A DNA stretch of 64,000 nt. It comes from Zygnema cylindricum. Its lineage: Eukaryota > Streptophyta > Zygnematophyceae > Zygnematales > Zygnemataceae. Both the position numbers and the translations under genes were made by a program. The notes beneath the pieces were generated by a model. It was not told where the DNA came from. It saw only the letters and a list, made by a program, of their open reading frames with translations, and did not search any database. The stretch lies in contig JBBHKE010000059.1 in NCBI GenBank assembly GCA_037447655.1, forward strand, positions 1-64,000, written 5' to 3'. Below are positions 11,459 through 21,834 of the stretch, in pieces. The number at the start of each line of letters is the position of its first letter. Position 1 is the stretch's first letter.

Positions 11459-11956
11459 TTACTGTCGGCGCCTAATGGAGAAAAGGCCTAAGATTGTGTT
11501 ATTTGAACCATTAGTCAATACGACAAAATTGGCGCTCTCCCTTACAATGGCCATTTGCTTTAAGCCACCCTTGTAGCGAAGAGCCCCGTCGTTAGACTTG
11601 ACGTTTGCAAATGATTCGCATATCAAAACGTGACGTCGCGCAAACGTTTGTCGATACGATCGCATGCGTGTATCAAGGATTGCGAAAACATAAAGCACCA
11701 TTACCGCATCATTTCTCTCACGCGACAATCTTTGAATAAAAGGACAACAATGTACATGGTCGTCGCTATGGTCATTGGTCAAAATAGAGCAACCAAGCAG
11801 AATCTCCCGCTCGTAGATAAATAGCGTCCGCATAGATCTCCTTCGTATGCACTTTCGCATGGGCTCCATCGGGTCATAAAACGGTTGTTTTGGGACGTAC
11901 AACGTCTTTTGTTGGGGCAGTTGCAATTGGCGTGACCGCGTCACAATTTTATCCAT
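11459..11956 (-). CDS. Hypothetical 165-residue open frame
   Basis: The longest open frame not explained by a recognised element. It begins MDKIVTRSRQLQLP and ends GLFSIRRRQ. It is rich in Arg/Ser/Cys, with no signal peptide, membrane segment or motif I recognise. In this AT-rich setting a 165-codon frame can arise by chance, and no promoter or intron context supports it. It could also be a relic of an unknown transposon. Confidence 0.2.
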   Translation of the reverse strand: MDKIVTRSRQLQLPQQKTLYVPKQPFYDPMEPMRKCIRRRSMRTLFIYEREILLGCSILTNDHSDDHVHCCPFIQRLSRERNDAVMVLYVFAILDTRMRSYRQTFARRHVLICESFANVKSNDGALRYKGGLKQMAIVRESANFVVLTNGSNNTILGLFSIRRRQ

Positions 11957-12182
11957 TCACAACTCGCTACGTGGCAATACAAAGGAAGAACAAAAATATG
12001 TGATTTCAAAAAAAAAATGTTATGGCTGCTTTGTCCGTCTCATTTTCTTGGTATCTAACAGTCGGGTTCCCTTGGGGCCAATTTGCTGGTCAAAAAATGA
12101 CGCGCAAAAATATAGCGACAAAAATTAGATGCGCAAATCAGCCTGGAAAAAATAACGATCCCCAACTTCACTTGGTGCTTCA

Positions 12183-13435
12183 TTGGTATCAGATGTGGGT
12201 CCATTAAGCCAACAATCACATCCTCCTTCTTCAACCCCTTTATCCCCGACACCTTTGGTTTTGGAGACGACATCAACTTCCGTACCCAATTCGGGCCCTT
12301 CTCGAGTTCCATGTTCTGGGTGTGGCAAGTTGTACGCGGCAGGGTCGGGTATCTCAAGACATTCGAAAGCTTGCCCAAAGACCAAGGTTGATATTCCCCC
12401 TTATTCGCCTGAACATCCTACGCACCCTCTTGCTCGTCGTCAACCATCTCAGACTGATTGCCAGTTTGTTGGACGCCTTGATGTTCTTGGGTGCTATTTC
12501 TTAGGTTACCCGCGTCCGCGTCTCTACACCTGTATTCCTTGTCATCTTCGAGAACCTATCCTAACAGCTTTGCGTCTTCCTTTGGAGTTATTGGCTAATG
12601 ATATCTCAAATGAAGCAGCTTGGCATTTACTCTTCATGTTTCCGCTTTGGGTCGTAATTTTGCCACCTGGAGGGGGAGCTAGTGAAGCTCGTGAGACTAG
12701 GGCTCGATGTCAAAGCTTTCTGCGTGGCGATTGGGAGTCTTTACAGCAAGAGCACACGGATCGAGTTATTGGCCTTTCTCTTTCATCTCCTCGTCGTCGC
12801 GCCCCATTACCAAGTTCTACCGCTAGACTGCACCGAGCAGTCCTCCTTGGTCGTTCTGGTGAATTTTCTCTGGCTGCGCGAGCTATTAGTCCTTTCACAC
12901 CCTCTCCCTCTTCTGAGGCAACTGTTGACGCATTGCGTTTGTTGCATCCTCCTGCACCTGACGACATCCTCTCATTTGTTGAAGGGCATGACCCTCTTGA
13001 ATCGTTTGATTTGGATCGTGAAGCCTTTACCTAGGCCCTCATCAAGTCTCCTCATCTTTTGGCGGGTGGTCCCTCTGGGATGGTTTATGAATTACTCCGT
13101 GATATCTTTCCTTCGAGACCCCATCCCAGGGATTCGACCTCCTCTTTAAGGTAGCCTCTGAGATGGCTCGTGGTCACATTCCCCATAGTGTAGTTCCGCT
13201 TCTTTCTGCCGCACGACTTGTGGCTGTTTCTAAGCCTGCTGGGGGGATTCGTCCAATCGCTATTGGTGAAGTTTTGTACCGATTGGTGGCTCGTGCTATT
13301 TGTTTCCAACTCCAAGCAGCGTTTCACGACCATTTTTCGCCGCATCAATTTGGTGTTGCTACGAAAGGGGGATGCGAGGCGGTTATCCATGGCTTGCGAA
13401 CTATTTTGGATCTTCATCCATATTGGGTGGTCCTT
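12183..13435 (+). pseudogene. LINE copy 2a, 5' half (zinc finger and RT start)
   Basis: A frame of 283 residues (12,183-13,034) carries the C-X2-C-X12-H-X3-C finger (CSGC...HSKAC, about residues 43-62), then PRPRLYTCIP, a Ser/Arg linker and HDPLESFDLDRE. After a stop it continues in other frames to SPHLLAGGPSGMV and GGIRPIAIGEVLYRL (13,163-13,440), the RT fingers. The protein would bind and copy element RNA. Sequence homology stops at about 13,435, just before RT motif A, where copia LTR sequence begins. The same LINE segment reappears at 15,555, so these are two separate copies, not one interrupted element. The start at 12,183 is the first Met of the open frame; upstream in-frame sequence may extend it. 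Confidence 0.75.
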
Positions 13436-13439
13436 CATG

Positions 13440-13673
13440 GGTCTATTATGGGATATAGGTTCCTAGATCAAATCATTCGGCATACACATTTTGGTACAAA
13501 CTACGAATTAGCCTATTCTCTTTGGACAGCCATGGCTCTAGCTCTCTCTCTGGTCTTCAGTGACTCCAACAAGTATGGGGACCGGAGAGAGTTGAGCGAG
13601 AAGCATGTTGCCTTTGCTGACTAACTCTATTTATTTTTCCAATACAGACCTAGAAAATACATAAATTTCAACA
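13440..13673 (-). mobile_element. Copia LTR 5'-end fragment, inverted
   Basis: Read on the minus strand, it starts TGTTGAAATTTATGTATTTT at 13,673, then the ctaggtc and cagtgactccaacaagtatg words common to all copia LTRs here. Only about 230 bp remains, and it lies opposite in orientation to the copia pieces at 13,680-15,374. Together they form an inverted-LTR arrangement. Confidence 0.65.
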
Positions 13674-13679
13674 GAAAAT

Positions 13680-14363
13680 ACGTTTATGCAGACTATTCCA
13701 TACACACAGGTAGTGGGCAGTCTGATTTATTTTATGAATTCTACTAGACCGGATTTGGCAGCAGCTGTAGGAGTGCTAAGTAGGAGTCTGAATGCTCCTA
13801 CCAAAAGGGATTGGGAAGCAGCTAAAAGGATCCTCAGATATATCATAGCAACTAGGGATCTATGGCTGCATCTGGGTGGGGAAAACACTGACATCACCAC
13901 TTGGAGTGATGCTAGCTATGGGGATGCTCCGATGCGAAAATGTACATCTGGATATGTGTTGTATGTGGGGAATGGTGCTTGTTGCTGGAGCAGTAAGCAG
14001 CAAAAGGTCATTGCTTAGTCCACCATGGAGGTTGAGTATTTGACATCTTGCTCTGTTGTAAAGGAATTGATGTGGGTCAAATCCTTACTTGGTGAATTGG
14101 GACATCTTAAGATTGGAATTCAAAAAATCATCTGTGATAATCAAGCACTAATTCCAATTGCTGCTAATCTTAAACATCATTTTAAAGCAATGCACATGGA
14201 TATCAGACTTAACTTTGTTAGGGAAAAGGTGGAGAACAAAATAATAAGTCTAGAATATAGACCAGACAGTGAAATGGTGGCAAACATGATGAGAAAGCCT
14301 GTGCCTTCTCCTAAATTAATATTTTACAGAGAAAAGTGTGGACTTAAACTAAAAGGTGACTAG
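13680..14363 (+). pseudogene. Copia RT tail and RNase H fragment
   Basis: Encodes the end of a Ty1/copia polyprotein: PYTQVVGSLIYFMNSTRPDL, then the RNase H core TTWSDASYGDAP (catalytic Asp), a Gln/stop change in QQKVIA-stop-STMEVEY, and CDNQALIPIA. RNase H would remove RNA from the RNA-DNA hybrid during reverse transcription. A stop near 14,019 splits it into two frames of about 110 and 112 residues, and gag, protease, integrase and most RT are absent. It joins directly to a polypurine tract (aataaggggag) and a 3' LTR. The junction with the inverted LTR fragment at about 13,674 marks a rearranged insertion. Confidence 0.8.
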
Positions 14364-14377
14364 AAAATAAGGGGAGT

Positions 14378-15374
14378 GTTGAAATTAAAAGGTTTTCTTA
14401 TGTATTTTCTAGGTTTCTTAAGTAATCTAAAATGACGAAGGAAAAGCAGAGGTAACCTGCTTCTAACTTCTCTCTCTAGCCCAATACTTGTCGTAGTCAC
14501 TGGAGGCTGAAGAAGAAGCTTGAGCCATGGCTCCCTATGCTTCTCCTAGAGTCAGAAGGCAGTCCTTTGTTAAACTTACAAAAAAGGTTAACAGACCCAT
14601 GATTTGTTCTTGGTACCTACCGTCCGTCTAAATAGACCAGCGTCGTTACCATGTAGCCTAGCACCTGTGTCGAGGTATATAGGGTACGATAGATACTTAA
14701 AGATGTACAAATAGGAAAGTTCATTTAATTGATGAACGGACTACAATCACATAGACATAGTAAGATAGAATCACATCTAAAAGTATTATTTGTATTTAAC
14801 GGCTGTAAATTAAGGCCGATATCAATCGAACGGCGGAGGAAGAAGCCGGCATCGCGGAATGGATGATTTGGCTGGTTGCAGTCCCAGCCATGTCGCGTTA
14901 CACGTGGTAACCTGACATTGGATGGCGGCATCTCCAGGACATACCATGGTGAACCCGAAAATGGCGGGCGTCATCTTCTTGGCCATGTCGTACAATGGCC
15001 GTACAGAAAGTACTCCGGGCTAAGTACCTTTCTGTACTGTACACTGAATTGATTGGCTCCGTATTTCAATAGTAGAGGGATAAGAGAGGGGTTCAGGACA
15101 TAGAAAATATTAAGGTAGCAGCCTCTCTCCCAGAGCCCTTCTGTAAAAAATGTCATCTTTGACCATTGATAATTAAATGCTTAGGGGAGAAAATTCAACG
15201 ATTCGTTTTGTGGCAGACTCAGGGGAGTCAGCTTTTCCAAGGGGTGCAGTCTGGTCAGTCTATATTCTGTCAGGGTGTCAGCAATATTTAAACAAAGCTA
15301 AAAGAACTGAGGTTATCCTAGAGGCTTCTAGCAAGTGGTCTAATCTGAGTTCTAATGGAGGTCTCAGATTTGCA
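14378..15374 (+). repeat. Copia 3' LTR, TGTTGAAATT subfamily
   Basis: Begins TGTTGAAATT immediately after the polypurine tract and ends ggtctcagatttgca, the position where other copies end gtttca or gttgca. It shares internal landmarks with the other LTRs: a ctctctccaacttc-like block, gccatggctccctatgc, and ttgctcccctgagc-related sequence. No matching same-orientation 5' LTR is present. Confidence 0.75.
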
Positions 15375-15554
15375 CTTTTAACCTTCAACCCTCCGCGCCC
15401 GATCCCAAAAAAAAATTGCCACGTCCCTTGGTTACTAGTCGCCTTCTGTGGAGTGGTCTCCTGTTGGGGTTTTCGCTTTTTTATCTTCTACGACTGTTGG
15501 ATTTTTCAGTTTTTTATCTTCTACGACTGTTGGAGTTTTCAATTTTTATCTTCT

Positions 15555-18362
15555 ACAGCTCAATATCACGTTCTCTATGGCACCGAGTTGTCCTCCTTGG
15601 TCGTTCGGGTGAATTTTCTCGGGTTGCGCGAGCTCTTCGACCTTTCACACCCTCTCCCTCTTCTGAGGCAACTGTTGACGCATTGTGTTTATTGCATCCT
15701 CCTGCACGTGACGACATCCTCTCATTTGTTGAAGGGCATGACCCTCTTGAATCGTTTGATTTGGATCGTGAAGGCATTTTTAAGGCCCTCACCAAGTCTC
15801 CTCACCTTTCGGCTGGTGGTCCCTCTAGGATGGTTATGAATTACTCCGTGATATCTTTCCTCCTGAGACCCCATCCCAAGGATTCGACCTCCTCTTCAAG
15901 GTAGCCTCTGGGATGGCACGTGGGCACACTCCCCATAGTGCAGTTCCGCTTCTTTTCTGCCGCACGACTTGTGGATGTTTCTAAGCCTGCTAGGGGGATT
16001 CGTCCAATCGCTATTGGTGAAGTTTTGTACCGATTGGTGGCTCGTGTTATTTGTATCTAACTCCAAGCAGCGTTTCACGACCATTTTTCGCCGCATCAAT
16101 TTGGTGTTGCTACGAAAAGGGGTTGCGAGGCGGTTATCCATGGCTTGCGAACTGTTTTGGATCTTCATCCAGATTGGGTGGTCCTTCAGGTGGATGTGGC
16201 TAGCGCTTTCAATACAATTGATCGTAATGCTATTTTTCGAGAACTACGACACGCACCTTCACCTATCAACCAATTATTCCCTTTTGTTCGATCTTTTTAT
16301 GCTCGGCCTAGCTCAGTACTCTTTCCTCTTGGGGGTGCGTTGGGTGATGTTGCCACTTTAGAGTCTGCAACCGGCACTCGCCAAGGTGATCCTTTAGGGG
16401 CACCTCTTTTTGCTCTTGCCCATCTTGAAGCATTACGAGCGTCAGCTACAGCCTTCCCGAGTTGTTTATTTCCTTCAGTCGCAGATGACACGCATATCGT
16501 GGGTCCGCGTGATCAGGTTTTTTCTGCTTTCTCTCATTTTGCGGACCAGCTTCATCGGATTGGGCTCTCTGTTAAACCATCTAAGTGCGTGGCTTGGTGC
16601 CCACAAGGTTTGCCGCCTGATTGCCCGCTCCCCAACGATTTTCGTCTTGCATCTCACGATGAGGGTATCAAAGCTTTAGGTTGCCCTATTGGTGGTACTT
16701 CATTTGTCAACCAGGTGGTCGAGGATGCGTTGTTGGAGGATCTTTCTCATAGCGACGACCTCCCCAAGTTGTCGGATGCACAAGTGCCATTCTCGATCTT
16801 AATCCGTTGTTTTGCTCAGCGCCCTCTCTATCTTGCACGGACTTTACCACCCACGACTTCTTTTTTGTCTTCCTTAAGGATTTTGATGACAAACATTTGG
16901 GTGTGCTTCATCACCTCGTTGGTCACGGAATGTTTGATCGTCCGGAGGGGCCACTGGCTCGTTAGCAAGCAAGCCTCCCTATTTCCAACGGCGGTTTAGG
17001 TTTGATTTCCGTAGCCAAAGTTGCGCCAGCGGCATATTTGGGTAGTTGGGTTTGGTGGTTCCTACTATCACATCTCGCTTCATTGTGGATGATGTCCCTA
17101 TTCTGGCGCAAGTTGTCTCTAAGGTGGAGGACGGGCTATTTCCATTTCACCAAGCTCTCCTTTCCGCTCGTGCGCTACTACCTCCGAACGCTCGAAACCA
17201 AGTTCCACCCTTTCATTCTCTCATGGCCGTCACTAACTTCCAACTTCAACAACGCATATCTGAGCAAGTAGCTGCCGCTGATTTTGCAAACCTCTTGGAG
17301 GCGCTACCTTCTGCTCAAGCGCGTGCTCGACTACGTTCGTGTTCTGGGCCAGGGGCTGGTGCATGGCTACAAGCAACACCAACTTTTTCGACACTCCGTC
17401 TATCGTCTGACCAATTTACTTGTGCTTTACGCTTGCGGTTTGGTTTACCTCACCCTCCGCTTTTGGGGGGGGCTCGATCCGTTTGTAATGAACTTATTGA
17501 TGGCGAGGGAATCCACTTGCTTAGTTGCTCGCATGGGGGGGAACGAACTGTTGCGTATGATTTGGTGCGAGATGCCATTGCTGCCATTGGTGTTGAGGCG
17601 TGCTACACTGTCAAACGTGAGGTTCTAATATACTTCCACCTAGGCCCCAATCTAAGGGTTCTCACAGCCCTCAGGTTCATTTGGTTTTTCTTCATGGTGC
17701 TAGGAGGACGCTTGGCGATGTGGTCCTCACCGATCCGACTGGGACACACATTTCATCTCGCGCGGCTTCGCATTCAGGTGTGGCGGCTCGAGACGCATCG
17801 GCTACAAAAGAACGAGACTACGCTCACCGACAGACCAATTTGTCCCATTTGTAGTGGAGATTTTTGGTTCTTTGGACAAGTCTTTTGTTGATATCCTTTG
17901 ACAGTGTGCGCGACAAAATTTTGAATCCTAGGGTCCAGGGAGTCCTCCATGAAGTCTATTGGTTGCGTTTTATCGTCAGCGTGTCTCAATTTTACTTCAG
18001 CGAGCGCAAGCGGCGGCTCTCCTTCGACGTAGCACACTTACGGAAGACCGGCGGGGTCTTCCAGACCTTCCGCCAAGGGACCCGGTTCACATCCATGATC
18101 TCCGTGGTTTTGGAAATTAGTTTGTCTACATGTAGTCTAGTCTGGGTTTTTTTCATTTTGTAGGCGTTCTCAGTTTGTTTTTGTTTTGTTTTAGTTCTTT
18201 GCTCTTGTTAGTATTGTTGTGGATCGTTTCAGTCTTTAAGCGTATATTACTTTTTTGTGACTCTTGTAGTCTCCAAATGTTTTTTTTTTCAGTTTTACCT
18301 TTTTTGTTCTTAGATGGTTTTGCCATCGCAATTTTTGCAATAAAGATTGGCTTTTGGAAAAA
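15555..18362 (+). pseudogene. LINE copy 2b, RT to 3' end
   Basis: Overlaps copy 2a in content (HDPLESFDLDRE repeats at 15,740), then continues through the RT. The block at 16,145-16,999 has LQVDVASAFNTIDR (motif A), GTRQGDPLGAPLFALAH (motif B) and ADDTHIVG (motif C), all catalytic residues kept. Frames then shift; 17,046-17,891 carries HPPLLGG, DGEGIHLLSCSHGGERT (CCHC knuckle) and the endonuclease-like VRDAIAAIGVE...VKREV segment. The 3' end near 18,362 reads gatggttttgccatc, aataaagattgg, then an A-run. Several frameshifts and in-frame stops (for example before 15,905 and near 16,060) make it a pseudogene, but it is better preserved than the minus-strand copy. Target-site duplications were not identified. 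Confidence 0.8.
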
Positions 18363-19256
18363 ATAATCTACACATATGTTTGTTGTTCCTTAAGTTCTAT
18401 TTTGTTTGCGAAGGCCACGTGGCAAATTCTAAATGACCCCATTGATGGACCGACTACACGAATTGGGTGAGCATATTGACCATTCAAAATTCTATGGGGT
18501 CTGTACAAAGTAAAAACAGAATTCGAACATACGACAAACTCCTCCTTTGTAGATTAACCTCGTACTTTTCAATCAGAAGTACACCGTACATTCAAAGAAA
18601 TCAATCCGTGTCTTTTAAATGTTGCTAAACGTATTAGAGATATTTATACCGGGTAGCTGGCTTCGCGCTTACGCGCGTGCTACGTGCTCGGCCTTCGGCC
18701 CGCTGGCGCGGCCTACTGTCTGAATGGGTAAAAACATGCTTAAAGTGCGCATAGATGGCAATACAGTTGAAATCTACCGTGCCCCACAAAATCGTTAGAG
18801 GACAAAATATTCGTAGTCAAAAAATTGTTTGTATACAGTAACAAAAATTAGAAGACACGTGGAAACATTGTAGCCGTAAAAGGTTGCAACTTTCGATTCA
18901 TAGGTTTCCACGTGGCTACCTCGATGTGTTATTCTTTGTAGATCGACGGGCGACAAAAATTCCGGACGCAATACGTTATGTCCCTTAAGTCCTTACGAGT
19001 TTAATTTTCTTAAGCGCATGCGATAACTGGCAAAATATTTGTGCCAACTGTAACGCAGAGCCATTCGTTAACTTTGTCGTATTTAATAATGGGAATGGAG
19101 AACGGGAAATCATCCAGTTTCCGACAAGTTCGACTCATCAGCCGCATGTGTACGGCTGTTGGGCAATGTTGAGACTTCAGACTTTTGGAGAATTGTACGC
19201 GAAAAGAAATCGCGAATGATTTTATGAACGGTTATTGGCATTTGGAAACAATGCTA
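18363..19256. other. Unannotated stretch with a short GC-rich island
   Basis: AT-rich apart from about 18,652-18,716, which is dominated by gcgc/cggc words with small inverted repeats (ggccttcggcc). No gene or element recognised. Confidence 0.4.
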
Positions 19257-20051
19257 TTGTACGACAAACTCTATAGACTTGGTCGATTGAGTCGATGTTC
19301 CATCACGTAGAGTCCGTAAGCCACGTGTTTTGAATTGACTGGCGCCACGCGAGCTACAATCCGATATTGAATATCTTTCAGATTTTTAGCACCGACAAAC
19401 TTAACTTCAAATCTTGACTTGAGTACCATGTACCTGCGTACAAAGTAATCATACGACAAATTTTTTATACTTTTTGCAGACGCTAGTCTGAACGCCAGCT
19501 CATTTTTTAGGGTTTTTGTTTTCGAACATTACGAAAGTCCTTTGAGAGAAATAGTGTAACGAACAAAAGTTAGCGAAAATAGCCTGACGAGGGAATTTTA
19601 TGAAATTTCGTTTTTATTTTCGGTTGTATTTTGGAAAGCGCATGTCATGTGCAAATCTTAAGATTTTTCGTTGGTTTTCCATCATGACACGTAGCTTAAT
19701 CATCCAGCGTGTCACAATTTTTTTTTTTGTATATGAAATTCTATGGGCTCCATTGCCCACAGAATTCGCAGATCCAAAAGAAGCTAATCTAGATAGTGCC
19801 GACTCCAAGTTGATATAAACCCAAATGAATGATCCCTTGACAATTAGAACCCCAATACACCTTCACCCGTGTGAAGAGAAGACCTTTTGTGTGCTCAGTT
19901 CCACCACAGAATGCAAAGCTTGAATATGTGTTTTGGACAATATTCCCCAATTTGACTTTCCCACTGAATAAGCGCCACCCAGGCACACAAATATTCTGAC
20001 CACTCTCACCCCTGTGAGGACAAGACTCCCCTGAGTCAAACGCAAAAAGAA

Positions 20052-21323
20052 TCACTGAATTTGCTCACCCGAGCAGTTATACTTTTTACACTCCTTGACA
20101 TCCTCATCATTTCTAACTCCCTCAAGTACCTCCCTTCCCTTTACTTCCCTTATACCTCCAAAAGCACATCGTTGATTTCGTGTAATTTCTGTGTACTTCT
20201 CTCTCTTCTCCATTTTACCGATGTGAAGAAGCTCCAAAATTTCTTCATCCTCTTTCTCCTCTTCCCCTTCTTCCTCCTCTTTCACATTCCAACTTCGAAG
20301 TTCTTCCAAACAAGGACACTCCTCTATATAGTGACCCGGTTCTCTACAAAAGAAGCAAACACCCTTTTTCAAAGCTCCCCTTTCTTTTCCTCTCCCTCTC
20401 TTTCCACCAAAGTTCCGATAAGGTTTGCCTTCGTCTTTCTTCCTCTCATCACGCTTCCGCTCGTCATCGCCGTTCCTCTCATCACGCTTCCGCCAATCAC
20501 CACCAGCTGTAAATGCAGTTACCCTCTCACTTCCCCTACGAAGCTCCAAAGTGCTTTCCCTCACAAGAATTATCCCCATGGTAAAGCTCCAAGTCCATGA
20601 AGAGCCATCCATTGCCTGCATACGATTAATGATGTTTTCGTACTCATCTGGGAGTTTCATGAGTAGTGTATTGATCTTTCTCTCCTCAGATTCTACATAC
20701 CCCGCACTAGCAAGCTCAACATATAACGCAGCAATATCATTGCAAAACTCTATAATGTTACCGCCTTTATAAACATAGGCCTCTATTTCCTGTTATACTA
20801 ACTGCTGCCTCTGAATAGTCTCACTCTTATAAATCTGCCTTAGTGTTTTCCATATTTCCGAAGACTTGGTAAGACTTAAATGAGTGATAGCTATGGACTT
20901 AGACACATATCTAAGTATAAGATGTTTTGCTATAGTGTTTTTATACTCCCAAATTTTACTATCATTTTCTTGAGTTATACTTATAACCCCTCTAAGTGAA
21001 GATGTGGCGGAGAGCATAGCTCCCCTCACCATAAGTGTCCCTTTATCCTTCTCCCCTTTTCCCCCTTCCATCACAATATTTTTCCCTTCACCTTTCGTTG
21101 CATTTGAACTCCGGTTGATATTCTGGACAGCCTCAGATGGTTCTCCACAGTAAGCTCCTCCAAAGCCAGGTGGCGGACATCTCACTTGTCCCAAAACAAT
21201 TCCCCATAAGTGCTTCTCGAAAAGCAATCCCTCCATAATAAACTCCCAATAAGTGAAGTCTGTTCCATCGAACATAGGCACCCTAGATGGTGGGCCCATA
21301 TCCTGAAATTCTATGGGCTCCAT
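20052..21323 (-). pseudogene. Copia Gag of a gag-only element
   Basis: Two collinear frames, 20,793-21,323 and 20,052-20,660, give a Gag that would package retroelement RNA into cytoplasmic particles. The N terminus has PMFDGTDFTYWEFIMEGLL, typical of copia Gag. The middle has LMKLPDEYENIINRMQAM, matching the other copia Gags in this window. A zinc knuckle CFFCREPGHYIEEC (C-X2-C-X4-H-X4-C) follows an Arg/Lys-rich stretch. There is one in-frame stop after RQQLV and a gap in the longest frames between 20,661 and 20,792. The C terminus runs straight into LTR sequence, so protease, integrase and RT are missing. This resembles TR-GAG type non-autonomous elements. The knuckle is intact. Confidence 0.75.
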
Positions 21324-21476
21324 TGCCCACAGAATTCGCAGATCCAGAATCTATAATTGAAAAAGGGAAAGTGTTGGATTGGCACGTGAAGCCGGTCCAA
21401 TACGGGGTAGAATATGGAAATATCCATACTCGAGCCGCCCGTAATAAATGGGTACAGACCCGCCAGTCTCAACATC

Positions 21477-21548
21477 GAGCTGGTGGCACAGTGGTAGTGC
21501 GTTCGCAGCTGAAGTGAAAGGTCCCAGGTTCGAACCCTGGCCGGCTCA
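21477..21548 (+). tRNA. tRNA-like sequence in TRIM 5' LTR (anticodon position CTG)
   Basis: 72 bases fold as a full cloverleaf by eye. Acceptor 477-483 with 541-547 (one G-T pair); D stem gcac/gtgc; anticodon stem ttcgc/gtgaa; 7-base loop agctgaa; 5-base variable region; T stem ccagg/cctgg with loop ttcgaac; discriminator A (positions are 21,xxx). The A box (TGGCACAGTGG) and B box (GGTTCGAACCC) fit the Pol III consensus, and TTTT follows at 21,550-21,553. Position 33, normally T, is G, so decoding of Gln CAG codons is doubtful. I treat it as a tRNA-derived promoter module and not a cellular tRNA gene. Confidence 0.7.
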
Positions 21549-21600
21549 ATTTTCCCAAGTGTGGGACATGCCGTATCCCGGATTTCGAGGAAATCTAACA

Positions 21601-21613
21601 TGGTATCGGAGCC
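21601..21613 (+). promoter_or_regulatory. TRIM primer-binding site
   Basis: TGGTATCGGAGCC directly abuts the CA end of the 5' LTR. It differs by one base from the plant initiator-Met complement TGGTATCAGAGCC, and would prime minus-strand DNA synthesis. Confidence 0.8.
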
Positions 21614-21762
21614 AGCGGGATTGCGGATGGTTTGACCGGCTTTCCCGTGAGGGGGGGTGTTGGATTGGCACGTGAAGCCGGTCCAATACGGGGTAGAATA
21701 TGGAAATATCCATACTCGAGCCGCCCGTAATAAATGGGTACGGACCCGCCAGTCTCAACATC

Positions 21763-21834
21763 GAGCTGGTGGCACAGTGGTAGTGCGTTCGCAGCTGAAG
21801 TGAAAGGTCCCAGGTTCGAACCCTGGCCGGCTCA
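21763..21834 (+). tRNA. tRNA-like sequence in TRIM 3' LTR
   Basis: Identical by eye to the copy in the 5' LTR over all 72 bases, including both Pol III boxes and the following TTTT. The two differences between the LTRs fall outside it. Confidence 0.7.

Noticed and set aside
21477-21548. A normal cellular tRNA gene
   Set aside because: It lies wholly inside a retroelement LTR, is duplicated in the other LTR, and has G where T33 is invariant.
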